Source: CAVOXO01 sp963700425
GTDB lineage: Bacteria > Actinomycetota > Acidimicrobiia > Acidimicrobiales > Microtrichaceae
DNA length: 64,000 nucleotides
Reading direction: 5' to 3'
Assembly (NCBI GenBank): GCA_963700425.1
Contig: CAVOXO010000003.1
Span: 1-64,000 of the forward strand
Every line of letters begins with the position of its first letter. Positions within the stretch are counted from its first letter, which is position 1. This document shows positions 44,698 through 53,642 of this stretch, piece by piece. Under the pieces are notes generated by a model. That model made no database searches. It was not told the origin of the DNA and saw only the letters and a list, made by a program, of their open reading frames with translations. A program made the translations under genes and the position numbers.

Positions 44698-44884
44698 CCC
44701 CGTTCGCTGTCAGGGGTCGAGAGGACAATGGGGGTCGGAAACAGGAGGTCCGCGATGGCGAATCAGGGCAGGCGATAGCGGTGGGGTGGGGAGGAATCGA
44801 CCTCATCCCGGTCCGAGACGGAGAGACCCCGCAGGGGGTGGTGGATCGCGTCTACGAAGGCGGTGTGACCTTGTCGTTCGCCGT
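44698..44884 (+). repeat. Duplicated promoter/leader/5' region, copy B
   Basis: Pairs with 25931-26114; includes the leader peptide and the first about 32 codons of the following gene. A second short block matches the last codons of the parent gene (26503-26531 against 44899-44927). Confidence 0.7.
44755..44778 (+). CDS. Seven-residue leader peptide MANQGRR (copy B)
   Basis: Same arrangement as at 25987: AGGAGG ribosome binding site, ATG, seven codons, TAG, two bases, GTG of the next frame. Codon-level changes (TNKA to ANQG) keep the length, the frame and the RR end. Confidence 0.5.
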   Translation: MANQGRR

Positions 44885-44927
44885 CGAGGCCGCCGTCGAG
44901 GCCCGGGCCGCCTACGGAATCATGTGA
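44781..44927 (+). pseudogene. Internally deleted copy of the 26013-26531 gene
   Basis: The 48-codon frame VGWGGIDLIPVRDGETPQGV ... ARAAYGIM keeps the start and the last eight codons of the 172-residue parent gene but lacks about 370 bases in between. The deletion preserves the frame. It could be a remnant or a functional microprotein; the intact leader and ribosome binding site leave expression possible. The next gene starts four bases after its stop codon. Confidence 0.6.
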
Positions 44928-44931
44928 GGTG

Positions 44932-46227
44932 ATGCGCGACGTGGACTCCGTGGAGTTTCCGAGGGTCGTCGGGCAGGTCGGGAAGGGCCAGGGCGTCCGC
45001 TACGTCGCCGAGGTCGACGGCGACCACATCGTGGTGGTCAACCCCGATGGGTGGACGTCGGGGTGGATGTTCGAGAGGGCCAGGTGGATGCGGCTCAATG
45101 CAGACCACCTGGTTCCCGTCGTCAACGGCGAATCCGCGCGGGCCGCGCTCGCCGCCGCCGACCTCTCCGAACATAGGGTCCGCTCCGGCTGGCTGGGCTG
45201 GTCGGGCGCCGACTTCGACGACGACATGGACTGGTTCGGGCGCTGGGAGGACGGCTGGGACGATCTCAAGGTGGCCGCGCTCGCTCCAGGTCTCGGGGTG
45301 GTGGAGCGAGCCCGCGATTTCGTGCACCGGCACCGACTGCCCCCGCCCCGGGTGAGGTGGGTGTCGATGCACGGGGAGGTCGGGTTGGTGTGGGAGGACC
45401 CTGAGGGGGAGCAGTGGCAGATCTCGTTCGGCCGCGACGGTTCCGTCGTGGTCGAGGCCGATCTCCTGGTGGGCCCCTCGTCCGGAGAGTTGCCCGTCGA
45501 GCGCGAGCTGGCGGCGGCGGTGGCGCTCATCGGGCGCTGGTACGGCATCGAGTCCGACGGCCCGGTCCCGGGCATCGACACCCCCCTGGTGATCGTGTCG
45601 ATCGATACGGGGTGGATGGTCGAGAGCTACCTCTTCGATGTCGCCAACCGGACCGTCGAGTGCACGGCGGGGCCGGGCGAGGAAGACCTGTCCGCCCAGC
45701 TCCGGTCGTTGATGGAGGCCGGAACGACAGCCGATGACCGTGAGGGTGGACCGGCCGCATCGTCATGGAACGGGTCACCCGAGACCCTCGCCGGCGACGT
45801 GGCAGCCGCCGGATTCCTCGTCGACAGCTGGCACGTCTGGGGCGGTCCGCCACGTGCCGCGCCGACCGTGGGTGACGTGGCCACGGCGGACACCTTCGAC
45901 GCGCTGGTCGCCGAGGTGGCGGAGCTCGAGGCCGCCGACCCGAGCTCCGAACCCGGGACCGGACCTCTGAGCGAGGCGACCGTCTTCCCCTCGGCCAACG
46001 AGCTCCGGTCACCCGATGCCGTCCGCCGTCGGGGGACCGGTGTCGATCTGGAGTGGGGCTGCGGGGAGGGTGTGGTGACGGTCCGTTTCCGCTCTGGAGC
46101 GGCGCCCGATGCGACGCTGGCGACGATCTGGGGGGTCGACTCCGAAACGCACCGTTCGTCCGACCCGCTGGTCGTCAGCATCACTCGGGCACTGCTCCAG
46201 CGATTCCGCGAGGCCCGGGCCCCGTGA
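44932..46227 (+). CDS. Unknown soluble protein
   Basis: About 431 residues, acidic and rich in Trp, Asp and Glu. Blocks include YVAEVDGDHIVVVNPDGWTS, RSGWLGWSGADFDDDMDWFG and HGEVGLVWEDPEGEQWQISF. No membrane helix, signal peptide or catalytic motif is visible. The ATG at 44932 follows the stop of the small deleted gene by four bases, so translation may be coupled to it; a GTG at 44929 is possible. The frame is intact over 1.3 kb. I do not recognise a family. Confidence 0.6.
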   Translation: MRDVDSVEFPRVVGQVGKGQGVRYVAEVDGDHIVVVNPDGWTSGWMFERARWMRLNADHLVPVVNGESARAALAAADLSEHRVRSGWLGWSGADFDDDMDWFGRWEDGWDDLKVAALAPGLGVVERARDFVHRHRLPPPRVRWVSMHGEVGLVWEDPEGEQWQISFGRDGSVVVEADLLVGPSSGELPVERELAAAVALIGRWYGIESDGPVPGIDTPLVIVSIDTGWMVESYLFDVANRTVECTAGPGEEDLSAQLRSLMEAGTTADDREGGPAASSWNGSPETLAGDVAAAGFLVDSWHVWGGPPRAAPTVGDVATADTFDALVAEVAELEAADPSSEPGTGPLSEATVFPSANELRSPDAVRRRGTGVDLEWGCGEGVVTVRFRSGAAPDATLATIWGVDSETHRSSDPLVVSITRALLQRFREARAP

Positions 46228-46254
46228 ACGGGGGAGCCGACGTGGCGGGCTCGT

Positions 46255-46518
46255 TCAGCAGAGGAGGCAGTCGTCGGGAGTGTTGGCGCTGACGGACCCA
46301 CCGGTGAGGCTGACGGTGCCACCGTCGTTGTGGATGCCGCCGCCGACGAGAGTGCCGCCGCGCAGCTCGGTCTCGGTTGCCACGGTGCTGCTGCAGCCGG
46401 GCACGACCGTTGTCGTCGTGCTGGTCGTGGTCGTTGTCGGGGGTGGTACGGGTGGGGAGCACCCGGCTCCCAGAAACACCAGGACAGCCCCGGCAACGGT
46501 CAATGAGCGTGTCCTCAT
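46255..46518 (-). CDS. Small Thr-rich lipoprotein
   Basis: The 87-residue protein has a lipoprotein signal peptide (SLTVAGAVLVFLGAGC; Cys near residue 20), a linker of nine Thr residues, and a short Gly/Thr-rich part with three Cys (VPGCSS, DDCLLC). The ATG at 46518 is preferred because it gives a standard n-region (MRTRSL). It is a surface-anchored peptide of unknown role, convergent with the previous gene. Confidence 0.55.
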   Translation of the reverse strand: MRTRSLTVAGAVLVFLGAGCSPPVPPPTTTTTSTTTTVVPGCSSTVATETELRGGTLVGGGIHNDGGTVSLTGGSVSANTPDDCLLC

Positions 46519-46636
46519 GACCGCCCCCTTCACCATGGCCCCCGGTACGTGGGAACTGTGGAGGCCGCCTCGCCACGCTGTCACTCCTTCTTCGTGTTCG
46601 TCACTGCCGCTGTCCAGCGCGCGTGGGTCTGAGAGG

Positions 46637-47121
46637 ATGAGAGCCGTGGCCACTCCAGACGATCGGTTCACCATTCGGTCCGGTCCGTGGGAGAGCGCTG
46701 CGATCGAGGAGTTCCTCGGGGAGTCGGTCATCCCCGTTCGGCTGGCGACGAACGGCCGCGGCGCGCCCCTGGTCCAGTCGCTCTGGTACGTCTACGACGA
46801 CGCAGCGCTGTGGTGCTGCACCCAGAGTGATTCGGTCGCGGCCATCCGCCTGGGGCGCGATCCGCGCTCGCGTTCGAAGTGGCCGCCGACCTCCCGCCCT
46901 ACAGGGGCGTCCGCGGACAGGGCCGGGCGGAGTTGATGCCCGACCGCGCGGCCGACGTCCTGGGCCGGCTTCTCGACCGCTACCTCGGCGGCCGCGACTC
47001 GTCGCTGGCCCACTGGCTGGTGGCGCGGCTCGACACCGAGGTCGCGGTCCGCATCGGCGATCTGGGGGTGTCGTCGTGGGACTTCGCGTCTCGCATGGGC
47101 CCCGACACCCCGTCACGCTGA
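46637..47121 (+). CDS. Pyridoxamine 5'-phosphate oxidase-like flavin protein (frameshifted)
   Basis: About 160 residues across a break near 46862. The split-barrel fold is suggested by FLGESVIPVRLATNGRGAPL, SLWYVYDDAALWCCTQSDSV and, in the second frame, EVAADLPPYRGVRGQGRAEL. These are the strands that bind F420 or FMN in actinobacterial PNPOx-like proteins. The C-terminal part (LVARLDTEVAVRIGDLGVSS) fits the same family. It is probably an F420- or FMN-dependent reductase or oxidase of unknown substrate. No operon partner is evident. Confidence 0.7.
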
Positions 47122-47188
47122 CCCGAAGGAGGCCATCGTTCTCGATGCGCCATCATGGTCGTCCATCCAACCCCCCGTGGAGACACCG

Positions 47189-48527
47189 ATGAGTGAGCAG
47201 TCCCTGTCGACCGACCAGCTCTCGGCGATCGCCGAGGAGGCCTACGTCTTCGCCTTCCCGATGCTGATGGGCTACCGGTACTGCTTCGGAACGTTCCTGG
47301 TGCCGTCCCTCCCCTCCTACCGGGGGCCGGTCAACGAGATACACGGTGACCCCGTGACCCTCGATTCCGGTTTCAAGGACGTCATCACCCCCAACGCGGA
47401 CACGCCCTACTCGATGGCCGCGCTCGACCTCCGTGCCCAACCCGTGGTCCTGCACGTTCCCGAGGTGACCGACCGCTACTACGTGATGCAGTTCGAAGAC
47501 CTCTTCGGCACCAACCCGCACTACGTGGGCTCCCGGGCCACCGGCACGGCCGCGGGGTCGTACCTGGTCGTCGGGCCCGGCTTCGAGGGGAATCTGCCCG
47601 ACGGATTCACCGACGTGTTGGCGGTCGAGACCGATCTCGTCTTCATCATCGGCCGCACCCAGATCTTCGGTCCGGACGACGTCGAGAACCTGCGGCCGAT
47701 CATGGAGGCCTACCGCATCGAACCGCTGTCGGCGCGCCTGGGTACCCCGACCCCGACCGCGCCCACGTTCGACTGGCCGGTGTGGGACGACGACGCGTCC
47801 CGTGACGAGCGCTTCATCGGCTTCGTGAACGGGTTGTTGGAATGGTGCCAGCCGCCGCACCCGAGCGAGGAGGCGATGTTCGAGCGCTTCGCCACGGCGG
47901 GGATCGGCGCAGGGCTCGCCTTCGACGCCGACGGCCTCGACGATGACGTTCGCGCCGCGCGTGCGCGCCGGAGTCGCCCGGGCCCACGACCGGATCTCGG
48001 AGCGGGCCACCAACCTCGGGGACAAGATCAACGGGTGGACCGCGACCGAGGCGTTGGGCAGACCGCGACTTCTTCGACGGCGACTACCTGTTCGCGCGCC
48101 GGGCGCCATGGCCGGGTGGGGCGGCAACGACACGATCGAGGCCTACTACCCCCTCACCCGCGAAGACGCCGACGGCCGGCCGCTCACCGGCGACAACGCC
48201 TACCGACTGCGCCTCGACACCCCTCCGCCGGCCAAGGCGTTCTGGTCGGTCACCATGTACGACACGTCCTACGACGGTGTGTCCGGCTACCTGGTCGAGA
48301 ACCCGATCGGTCGCTACCTCATCAACTCCACCACCCCCGGGCTCGTGCACGGCGACGAGGGGTCACTCACCATCCACATCCAAAGAGACGAACCCGAGAC
48401 CGGCGAGGGACGGGCCAACTGGCTGCCCGCCCCGGACGGGCCGTTCTACCTGGCGATGCGGATCTACTGGCCCGAACCCGCCGCCCTGGACGGCACCTGG
48501 GAGCCGCCGCCCGTCACGAAGGTCTGA
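47189..48527 (+). CDS. DUF1254/DUF1214 protein (two frameshifts)
   Basis: About 445 residues. The N-terminal DUF1254 region (EEAYVFAFPMLMGYRYCFGT, PNADTPYSMAALDLRAQPVV, VTDRYYVMQFEDLFGTNPHY) is followed by the C-terminal DUF1214 region (NDTIEAYYPLTREDADGRPL, AKAFWSVTMYDTSYDGVSGY, NWLPAPDGPFYLAMRIYWPE). The ATG at 47189 is chosen over 47177 because MSEQSLSTDQL is a normal N-terminus. Frame changes lie near 47945 and 48065. There is no signal peptide, unlike many family members. The molecular function of the family is not settled. Confidence 0.85.
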
Positions 48528-48567
48528 CATCGGGACCGACCTCGACCGCACGTGAACCCGGCGCAGG

Positions 48568-48963
48568 CTAGGGGCGGTCCCAGAAGAGCGCGAGGGCGAC
48601 ACCGTCGGGATCCTTGAGGTTCAGGATCGCGCCCGGTGGGATCTCGATGACCCCCGAATGGGACACGGCGTGATCGTCGAGCCGTAACGCCCACCCGTTG
48701 AGCTCGTCGAGGGTCCCGACGGTGAAGGCCACATGGTCGAGGCCACATCGCTGCGGATCGAACGGGGAGAACTCGACCCTCGGATACTCCACGAGCCCCA
48801 CACCGAATCCTCCCGCCGCGAACCGCATCACACAGGCCCGCCGGTCCGGGGCCTCCTCGCGGAACAGCTCCTCGAAGCCGAGCACCTCGGAGTACCAGGC
48901 GATGCTGGCGTCGCGATCGCGCACGGTGATGGCCACGTGGTGGAACCCCTGCAGCTCGGTCAT
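48568..48963 (-). CDS. Glyoxalase/VOC-family metalloprotein
   Basis: The 131-residue protein has the vicinal oxygen chelate fold in two halves: GFHHVAITVRDRDASIAWYS with VLGFEELFREE, then LDHVAFTVGTLDELNGWALR and LKDPDGVALALFW. The His of HHVAI, the His of LDHVAF and the acidic end are the usual metal ligands. The family includes glyoxalase I, dioxygenases and antibiotic-binding proteins; the substrate is unknown. The ATG at 48963 is preferred over one six codons upstream. Confidence 0.8.
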   Translation of the reverse strand: MTELQGFHHVAITVRDRDASIAWYSEVLGFEELFREEAPDRRACVMRFAAGGFGVGLVEYPRVEFSPFDPQRCGLDHVAFTVGTLDELNGWALRLDDHAVSHSGVIEIPPGAILNLKDPDGVALALFWDRP

Positions 48964-49066
48964 GTCGACAGCTTGCCCCACGGCTCGCCCGGCGTGGTTG
49001 GTCTCTTCGTCCGCGTCGGTCGAGGCCGGGTCGCCACCCCCTCGTCGGGCGTGGCACGATCATCCG

Positions 49067-49408
49067 ATGTCTGTCGTGAAGATCAACGCCATCGAAGTTC
49101 CTGCCGGCAAGGGTGACGAGCTGGAGCAGCGCTTCGCCGCCCGTGCCGGCATGGTCGACAAGGAGCCGGGCTTCGAGGAGTTCATGCTGTTGCGCCCCAC
49201 CGCCGGCGACGACCGCTACTTCGTGGTCACCCGCTGGGAGTCGGAGGAGGCGTTCCAGAACTGGCGCAACGGCGAATCGTTCCAGCACCAGCACCGCGAT
49301 ACCCACGCCGAGGACGGCGCGGGCGAAGCGAAGCCCGAACATCCGGTCGCCACCGGAGCGAGCCTCCTCGAGTTCGACGTGGTCTCGCTCACCGTCGCCG
49401 GAGACTGA
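49067..49408 (+). CDS. MhuD-like heme-degrading monooxygenase (ABM domain)
   Basis: The 113-residue protein closely matches mycobacterial MhuD over its whole length: VVKINAIEVPAG at the N-terminus, RYFVVTRWESEEAFQNW in the middle and PVATGASLLEFDVV at the C-terminus. Asn7 and Trp66, both needed in MhuD, are at the same positions; a cluster of His at 74, 76 and 80 covers the heme-ligand position (His75 in MhuD). These enzymes open the heme ring and free iron. The insertion after residue 80 (AEDGAGEAKPE) makes the loop longer than in MhuD. No iron-uptake genes are adjacent. Confidence 0.85.
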   Translation: MSVVKINAIEVPAGKGDELEQRFAARAGMVDKEPGFEEFMLLRPTAGDDRYFVVTRWESEEAFQNWRNGESFQHQHRDTHAEDGAGEAKPEHPVATGASLLEFDVVSLTVAGD

Positions 49409-49447
49409 TCGACAGAGGGCCCCTGGTCGGCCGCACTCTGCGCCCGA

Positions 49448-50017
49448 TCAGCTGATCGACTCACGCCGGGCCAGCATCGTTCCCATGACGTCGACCATGT
49501 CCGCCGCGGCCGCGGCCAAGGCGTCGGCGTCGATCGTGGCCGTCTGGACGCGACGGAGCGGGTGCATCCGCATCGCCGCGGTGACGTTGCGGGCGAGCTC
49601 GAAGGCGGCCCGGTCGACGTGATCGCTCCGGGTGCCCTCGGGGAAGTAGATCCGGGCGCTCACACCCCGCAGCCTCCCGGTCAACTCCTGCTCGGTCGGG
49701 TTGATGTGCATGTGGCCGAGGTCGTCGCCGAAACAGTCCAGTCGGAGCACTTCGATGTCATCGAGCACGTAGAGCGACGCGGAGGGGCCCGATCCCACGT
49801 CGGGAACGTCCGACCAGTACAGGGCGAGCTGCCCACCGTCGATGTCGAGCAGGTGGACGTCGGTGGCGGTGTCGAGCTGCACTCGGAGTCGGGCGGGCAT
49901 GGCGCGGTGCCACAGTTCGTAGGTCACCGGCACCGGCAGCCAGCACATCGCCGTCCGCCAGAGACGACGGACGCCGACCTCTCGTACCCGCCGGGCCAGC
50001 GCTCCGGGCGAACTCAT
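49448..50017 (-). CDS. Unknown small protein
   Basis: The 189-residue protein shows no membrane segment. Blocks include VTYELWHRAMPARLRVQLDT, QLALYWSDVPDVGSGPSASL and VLRLDCFGDDLGHMHINPTE; the middle is a beta-rich domain and the end a long helix (IDADALAAAAADMVDVMGTM). The ATG at 50017 has a GGAGG element about ten bases upstream; a GTG at 50044 overlapping the previous stop (GTGA) is an alternative. It is in the same direction as, and tightly behind, the DUF6920-like gene. The family was not recognised. Confidence 0.55.
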   Translation of the reverse strand: MSSPGALARRVREVGVRRLWRTAMCWLPVPVTYELWHRAMPARLRVQLDTATDVHLLDIDGGQLALYWSDVPDVGSGPSASLYVLDDIEVLRLDCFGDDLGHMHINPTEQELTGRLRGVSARIYFPEGTRSDHVDRAAFELARNVTAAMRMHPLRRVQTATIDADALAAAAADMVDVMGTMLARRESIS

Positions 50018-50040
50018 CGACCGATGTCCTCCCGTCGCCG

Positions 50041-51171
50041 TCACCGGGAGCGTTCCACGTTGTAGGCGATGGCGCCGACCACGAACTCAAGGTACGCGAA
50101 CTCGCCCTCGGGATCGGGGGCGTGCCAGCGACCTGCGCCCACCGTGGCGATCCGGCGGCCGTCGAAGTCCCGGTAGTGGCTGACCGGTGTGGACCAGCGT
50201 TGTCGGACGAACTCGTCGCCCTCTGACATCGACCGCAGCCGGTCGTCGGAGACGAAATCGATGAGGTCGTGGTCGTCGTCGAAGACCAGTTCGGCGCTCA
50301 CCGACTGCTCCGCGTGGGTGAAGGTGCCCCGGACCCGGTGATCGTCGATCGGTTGCCACTCGACCGGCGCGTCGACCAGCGCGGCGGGGGCGAGGATGCA
50401 CAGGTCATTGAAAAGCGTGACGGTCTCGGCGCGTTTCATGTCGGGCCCCGATGCGTCGACCATCGTGACCAGGGAGCACGCTCTCACCCTCATGGTGGCC
50501 CTCCCGTCCTCGAACACGTGGAGAACGTCGACGGGGAGCCCCGACATGGTGGCGTCCATCGAGAACAGCCTGCGGAGTGCGGGGTCGTAGGTGTTGACCT
50601 GCGCGCCCGTGAAAGTCATCCAGGGGGCGTCGGCTCCGCGGCGGATGCGGCCATGGATCCGGGCTTCGAAGCTGTGCACCTGCGGTCGACCGACGGAACC
50701 CGACCGGCGGATGTGGTCGGCCACCAGGGCGGGGAGCCCTGAGAGGTCGGCCTCGGTGAGCACGGCAACCGATGGGGGTCCGTCGAGCGCCGCGGCGACC
50801 CGACGGCGGTACTCGCGGCGGAGTCCCCACGGCCCTTCGGAGGCGGCTCCGTAGGCGACGGCTGCCGCCAGGATGACGTTGGCGACCGTGCCTGCCGCGG
50901 CATCGGACCACGCGGTGACGATCATCGTCTGCGACACGACCACCGCCAGTGCGCCGACCACCCACCACCAGCGAACGCGACGCGCCAGCAGGAGGCTCGT
51001 CGCCACCAGCAGTACCGCTCCCGCGAGCCAACCGATGGCGCCCACGGTGCCGATCGGCTCCGACAGGGTGTCGATGTCCGCCCAGTCGAACCCCTTGGCC
51101 GCGCCGAGGAGGTGGATCAGGCCATGAAGCAGGGTGATGGCGACGACGACCCACCGCACCACGGTTCGCAT
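50041..51171 (-). CDS. Membrane protein with soluble C-terminal domain (DUF6920/DUF6544-like)
   Basis: The 376-residue protein has four membrane helices in the first about 125 residues (VVRWVVVAITLLHGLIHLLG, AIGWLAGAVLLVATSLLLA, WWVVGALAVVVSQTMIV, VANVILAAAVAYGA). The soluble part contains PALVADHIRRSGSVGRPQVH, MTFTGAQVNTYDPALRRLFS and DGRATMRVRACSLVTMVDAS, ending FEFAYLEFVV-type strands. The layout fits the family earlier called DUF6544/DUF6920, whose role is unknown. The ATG at 51171 gives a compact basic start (MRTVVRW). Confidence 0.7.
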   Translation of the reverse strand: MRTVVRWVVVAITLLHGLIHLLGAAKGFDWADIDTLSEPIGTVGAIGWLAGAVLLVATSLLLARRVRWWWVVGALAVVVSQTMIVTAWSDAAAGTVANVILAAAVAYGAASEGPWGLRREYRRRVAAALDGPPSVAVLTEADLSGLPALVADHIRRSGSVGRPQVHSFEARIHGRIRRGADAPWMTFTGAQVNTYDPALRRLFSMDATMSGLPVDVLHVFEDGRATMRVRACSLVTMVDASGPDMKRAETVTLFNDLCILAPAALVDAPVEWQPIDDHRVRGTFTHAEQSVSAELVFDDDHDLIDFVSDDRLRSMSEGDEFVRQRWSTPVSHYRDFDGRRIATVGAGRWHAPDPEGEFAYLEFVVGAIAYNVERSR

Positions 51172-51196
51172 GCACCGAGTCTGGCCTGCGAGGTCG

Positions 51197-52072
51197 CTAT
51201 CGGCATTTCTCGTCGACACCCTTCTTGCCGTCTGGGGGGTATCCGGGGTAGTTCGGATCCAATTCCACCTGCGCCCGAATCAGTGCGCAGAGCTCTCGGA
51301 GCAGCGTGTCACCCCGGTCGGTGGTCTTCAGACCCTCGATCGATTTGAGCTTCAATCCCCCGGGGGTCTCCACCACCCGCATCGAGTAGGTGGCCGATTC
51401 ATCGACGACATGGTCCTGGTCGTGTCGATCGGCGATGGCGTCGACCACGATTCGCAGACCGCGGTCCGAACCCAAGGGTGTGACGTCGTGGACCGTGACG
51501 GGGATCTCGGGTTCGATCAGATTGCGAGCTTCGGATCGGCCGTTGAGACAATTCGCTATGACGGGTTCCTGTTCCGTCGCAGCAACGGGTCCGACGTCGG
51601 CATATCGGTACTCACCCTCGATCGCCTCGAGGATGATCGACGAACGACGGCCGTCGTAGGCCTCGACATCGGGTGGATACTGGACGGACCCCATCACGGC
51701 GGTGAAGGGGTCGGCGTCGGAGACCGGGATGTAGATGTTCGGCGCGTCGGGCTTGGAGTACGTGCGGAGAACGTCACTGCGGCGCCAGTTCATCCACTGG
51801 TCGAGTGGGAAGTCCATGAGCTCGGCACGTTCGGGACACGTCGCCGCGAAATACCGCATGACGAAGTCCGTCGCCCGGCCGCGGGTGACCTCTGTCTCGT
51901 GGCGCTGTTCGTCGATGGCGGTCACCGCCTTCTGGTACTTCTGGCTGAAGAAGCCGAACCCGAGGGTCAGCGCAGCCGTGACGGCGATTCCGGCGATCGC
52001 CACCCACAACTCGACGACGCGCAAGCGGTGGTTCCCGGTTGTGCCGGCAGTGGTGTCGGATTCGTGGTCCAT
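51197..52072 (-). CDS. Single-pass membrane protein, function unknown
   Basis: The 291-residue protein has a short cytoplasmic start, one membrane helix (LWVAIAGIAVTAALTLGFGF, residues about 23-42) and an extracytoplasmic domain with YQKAVTAIDEQRHETEVTRG, then a beta-rich part (RYADVGPVAATEQEPVIANC, ATYSMRVVETPGGLKLKSIE) and a C-terminal Cys pair (ELCALI, DEKCR). The ATG at 52072 has an AGGAGG ribosome binding site. No family recognised. The frame is intact. Confidence 0.6.
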   Translation of the reverse strand: MDHESDTTAGTTGNHRLRVVELWVAIAGIAVTAALTLGFGFFSQKYQKAVTAIDEQRHETEVTRGRATDFVMRYFAATCPERAELMDFPLDQWMNWRRSDVLRTYSKPDAPNIYIPVSDADPFTAVMGSVQYPPDVEAYDGRRSSIILEAIEGEYRYADVGPVAATEQEPVIANCLNGRSEARNLIEPEIPVTVHDVTPLGSDRGLRIVVDAIADRHDQDHVVDESATYSMRVVETPGGLKLKSIEGLKTTDRGDTLLRELCALIRAQVELDPNYPGYPPDGKKGVDEKCR

Positions 52073-52152
52073 TGCCCCTCCTGGCTCTGATTCCACCTCC
52101 TCCATCGGCACTGCCGCGGGCGTCATGAGTCGTTCGGCCCGGGCCGTTCGGC

Positions 52153-52473
52153 CTACGGGCGATGTCGGGGACATTGCGCGCCACCCGACGACGTCTCCGG
52201 CCCGGCCGGCCGGCCCCGGTTCCGGCGTCGCCCGGTGGCGATCGCGCCCGCACCCAGGCCGAGCGCCGCCAACCCGCCCCCGGTGAGGACGACGACGGCG
52301 TACGCGAGTGCCACCGGGGACGCGGGTTCCCCGCCCTCCTCGGAGAACAGGGCGGCCCAGATGAGGAAGGCGCCCGCAGCGAGTGCGTAGATCAACGGAA
52401 TCGCCACGCCGATCGCCGTCAGCGCAGTGCCTCTCGACGACCGACCGGCTGGTTGTTCGAGGGTGTCGGTCAT
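52153..52473 (-). CDS. Small two-helix membrane protein
   Basis: The 106-residue protein has two hydrophobic helices (ALTAIGVAIPLIYALAAGAF and VALAYAVVVLTGGGLAALGL) and an Arg/Pro-rich C-terminal tail. It lies 80 bases upstream of the single-pass membrane protein on the same strand and may share its transcript. No family recognised. Confidence 0.55.
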   Translation of the reverse strand: MTDTLEQPAGRSSRGTALTAIGVAIPLIYALAAGAFLIWAALFSEEGGEPASPVALAYAVVVLTGGGLAALGLGAGAIATGRRRNRGRPAGPETSSGGAQCPRHRP

Positions 52474-52561
52474 CTCTGTCGACGATACGGCGGAGATCGC
52501 CCGCCCGGCGGTGCGCGAAGCTCGTCGGTGTGCGTCACACGGTTGAGGGAAGGAGGATTTG

Positions 52562-52885
52562 GTGACCGACCTGGTGTGTCCGAACTGTGGAACCGATGAT
52601 CACCTCAGCGGAACGCCCCGTGGTGATCTCATCCGCATCACCTGCAGCGCCTGCGATCTCGTGTGGGACAGGGATCCCGCCCCGGGCTGCCCCACGTGCG
52701 GGCGGACCGACGTGATCCCCGTGCCCAGGGCGGTCTGGGAGAAGGCCCGGGGAACACAGCTGTCCATCACGTCGGTGCGGGTCGAGTCCCTGTGTCGTGA
52801 CTGCGACCCCGACCTCCTGCGGATCTGGTGGGACAGCGGTCGGCCACTTCCGCCCAAGGAGAACCCCGCCGCGGGGATGAAATAG
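52562..52885 (+). CDS. Zinc-ribbon protein
   Basis: The 107-residue protein starts at a GTG behind a strong AAGGAGG ribosome binding site. It has four pairs of Cys: VCPNCGTDDH, ITCSACDLVW, GCPTCGRTDV and SLCRDCDPDL. The first two pairs and the last two pairs could each form a zinc ribbon. A WDSGRPLPP tail follows. Small zinc-ribbon proteins of this kind occur as nucleic-acid or protein binding adaptors; the role is unknown. Confidence 0.7.
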   Translation: MTDLVCPNCGTDDHLSGTPRGDLIRITCSACDLVWDRDPAPGCPTCGRTDVIPVPRAVWEKARGTQLSITSVRVESLCRDCDPDLLRIWWDSGRPLPPKENPAAGMK

Positions 52886-52902
52886 GCCGTCGACCCCGGG
52901 GC

Positions 52903-53610
52903 TCAGATGACCCGGGCGACCACGCCGAGTGTTCCGCAGCAGCCGAGGCGGCGGTCGTCGGTGACCGGCTCCTGTGAGGCGATGGCGGCCTCCGCGAGAT
53001 GGTCGGTGGTTCCCCAGGTGAGCGCCTCGATCCACGAGAGCGAGCGGGTCAGCTCGGTGCCCGTGCTGGCCTCGACGATGTCGTCCCAGCCGTCGGCCCG
53101 TTCGGCGACGATCGATCCGGCGAGGGTGTGGAGCCGCGACAGTCCGTGGGCGGGGTCGGCGTCGACCGCGGCGCGCCACCCGGCGAACGCCTCGACGGCT
53201 CGATCCCTGCGTTCGGTCGGAGGTGCCAACGCCGCCGCCTCGGCGTAGGCGTCGCGGTTGGCGAGGGTGTCGGAGTCGAAGGCGATGACCAGGTCGCCGG
53301 CCTCGGGCAACCCGGCGTGCGACATCACCACGAAGATCTCGAGCTCGCCGTGATTGACCAGCCGGTGGACGGTGCCGGGCGAGAACCACGCCACCGTCCC
53401 GGCTCGCAGCGGGGTCCGGCCGAAACCTCCGGAGTCGAGGGTCTGGACCTCGCCCTCACCCGCGATCACCAGGTACGCCTCGGTGCAGACCGTGTGGAGA
53501 TGGGGCGTACCACCCGCCAGCCCGTCGGGACCGACGGTGTCGTAGACGCGGAGGTGGGTGATGCCCACGCCGCCCGGAAGCGATGCCGCGTGCGAAGAGT
53601 GGGGCTCCAC
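52903..53610 (-). CDS. Cupin-domain protein
   Basis: From a GTG at 53610 the protein has about 235 residues. The cupin barrel is seen in PHLHTVCTEAYLVIAGEGEV (first motif, with His and Glu ligands) and RAGTVAWFSPGTVHRLVNHG (second motif, His ligand). The C-terminal about 110 residues are helical (ERRDRAVEAFAGWRAAVDAD). It diverges from the Gfo/Idh operon with about 30 bases between starts, so it is probably part of the same pathway, as a sugar isomerase-like enzyme or a ligand-binding regulator. An upstream extension overlapping the other strand is open but unlikely. Confidence 0.75.
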   Translation of the reverse strand: MEPHSSHAASLPGGVGITHLRVYDTVGPDGLAGGTPHLHTVCTEAYLVIAGEGEVQTLDSGGFGRTPLRAGTVAWFSPGTVHRLVNHGELEIFVVMSHAGLPEAGDLVIAFDSDTLANRDAYAEAAALAPPTERRDRAVEAFAGWRAAVDADPAHGLSRLHTLAGSIVAERADGWDDIVEASTGTELTRSLSWIEALTWGTTDHLAEAAIASQEPVTDDRRLGCCGTLGVVARVI

Positions 53611-53642
53611 GACAGCGACCGTAATGGGTAGGGTGCGCCGCC

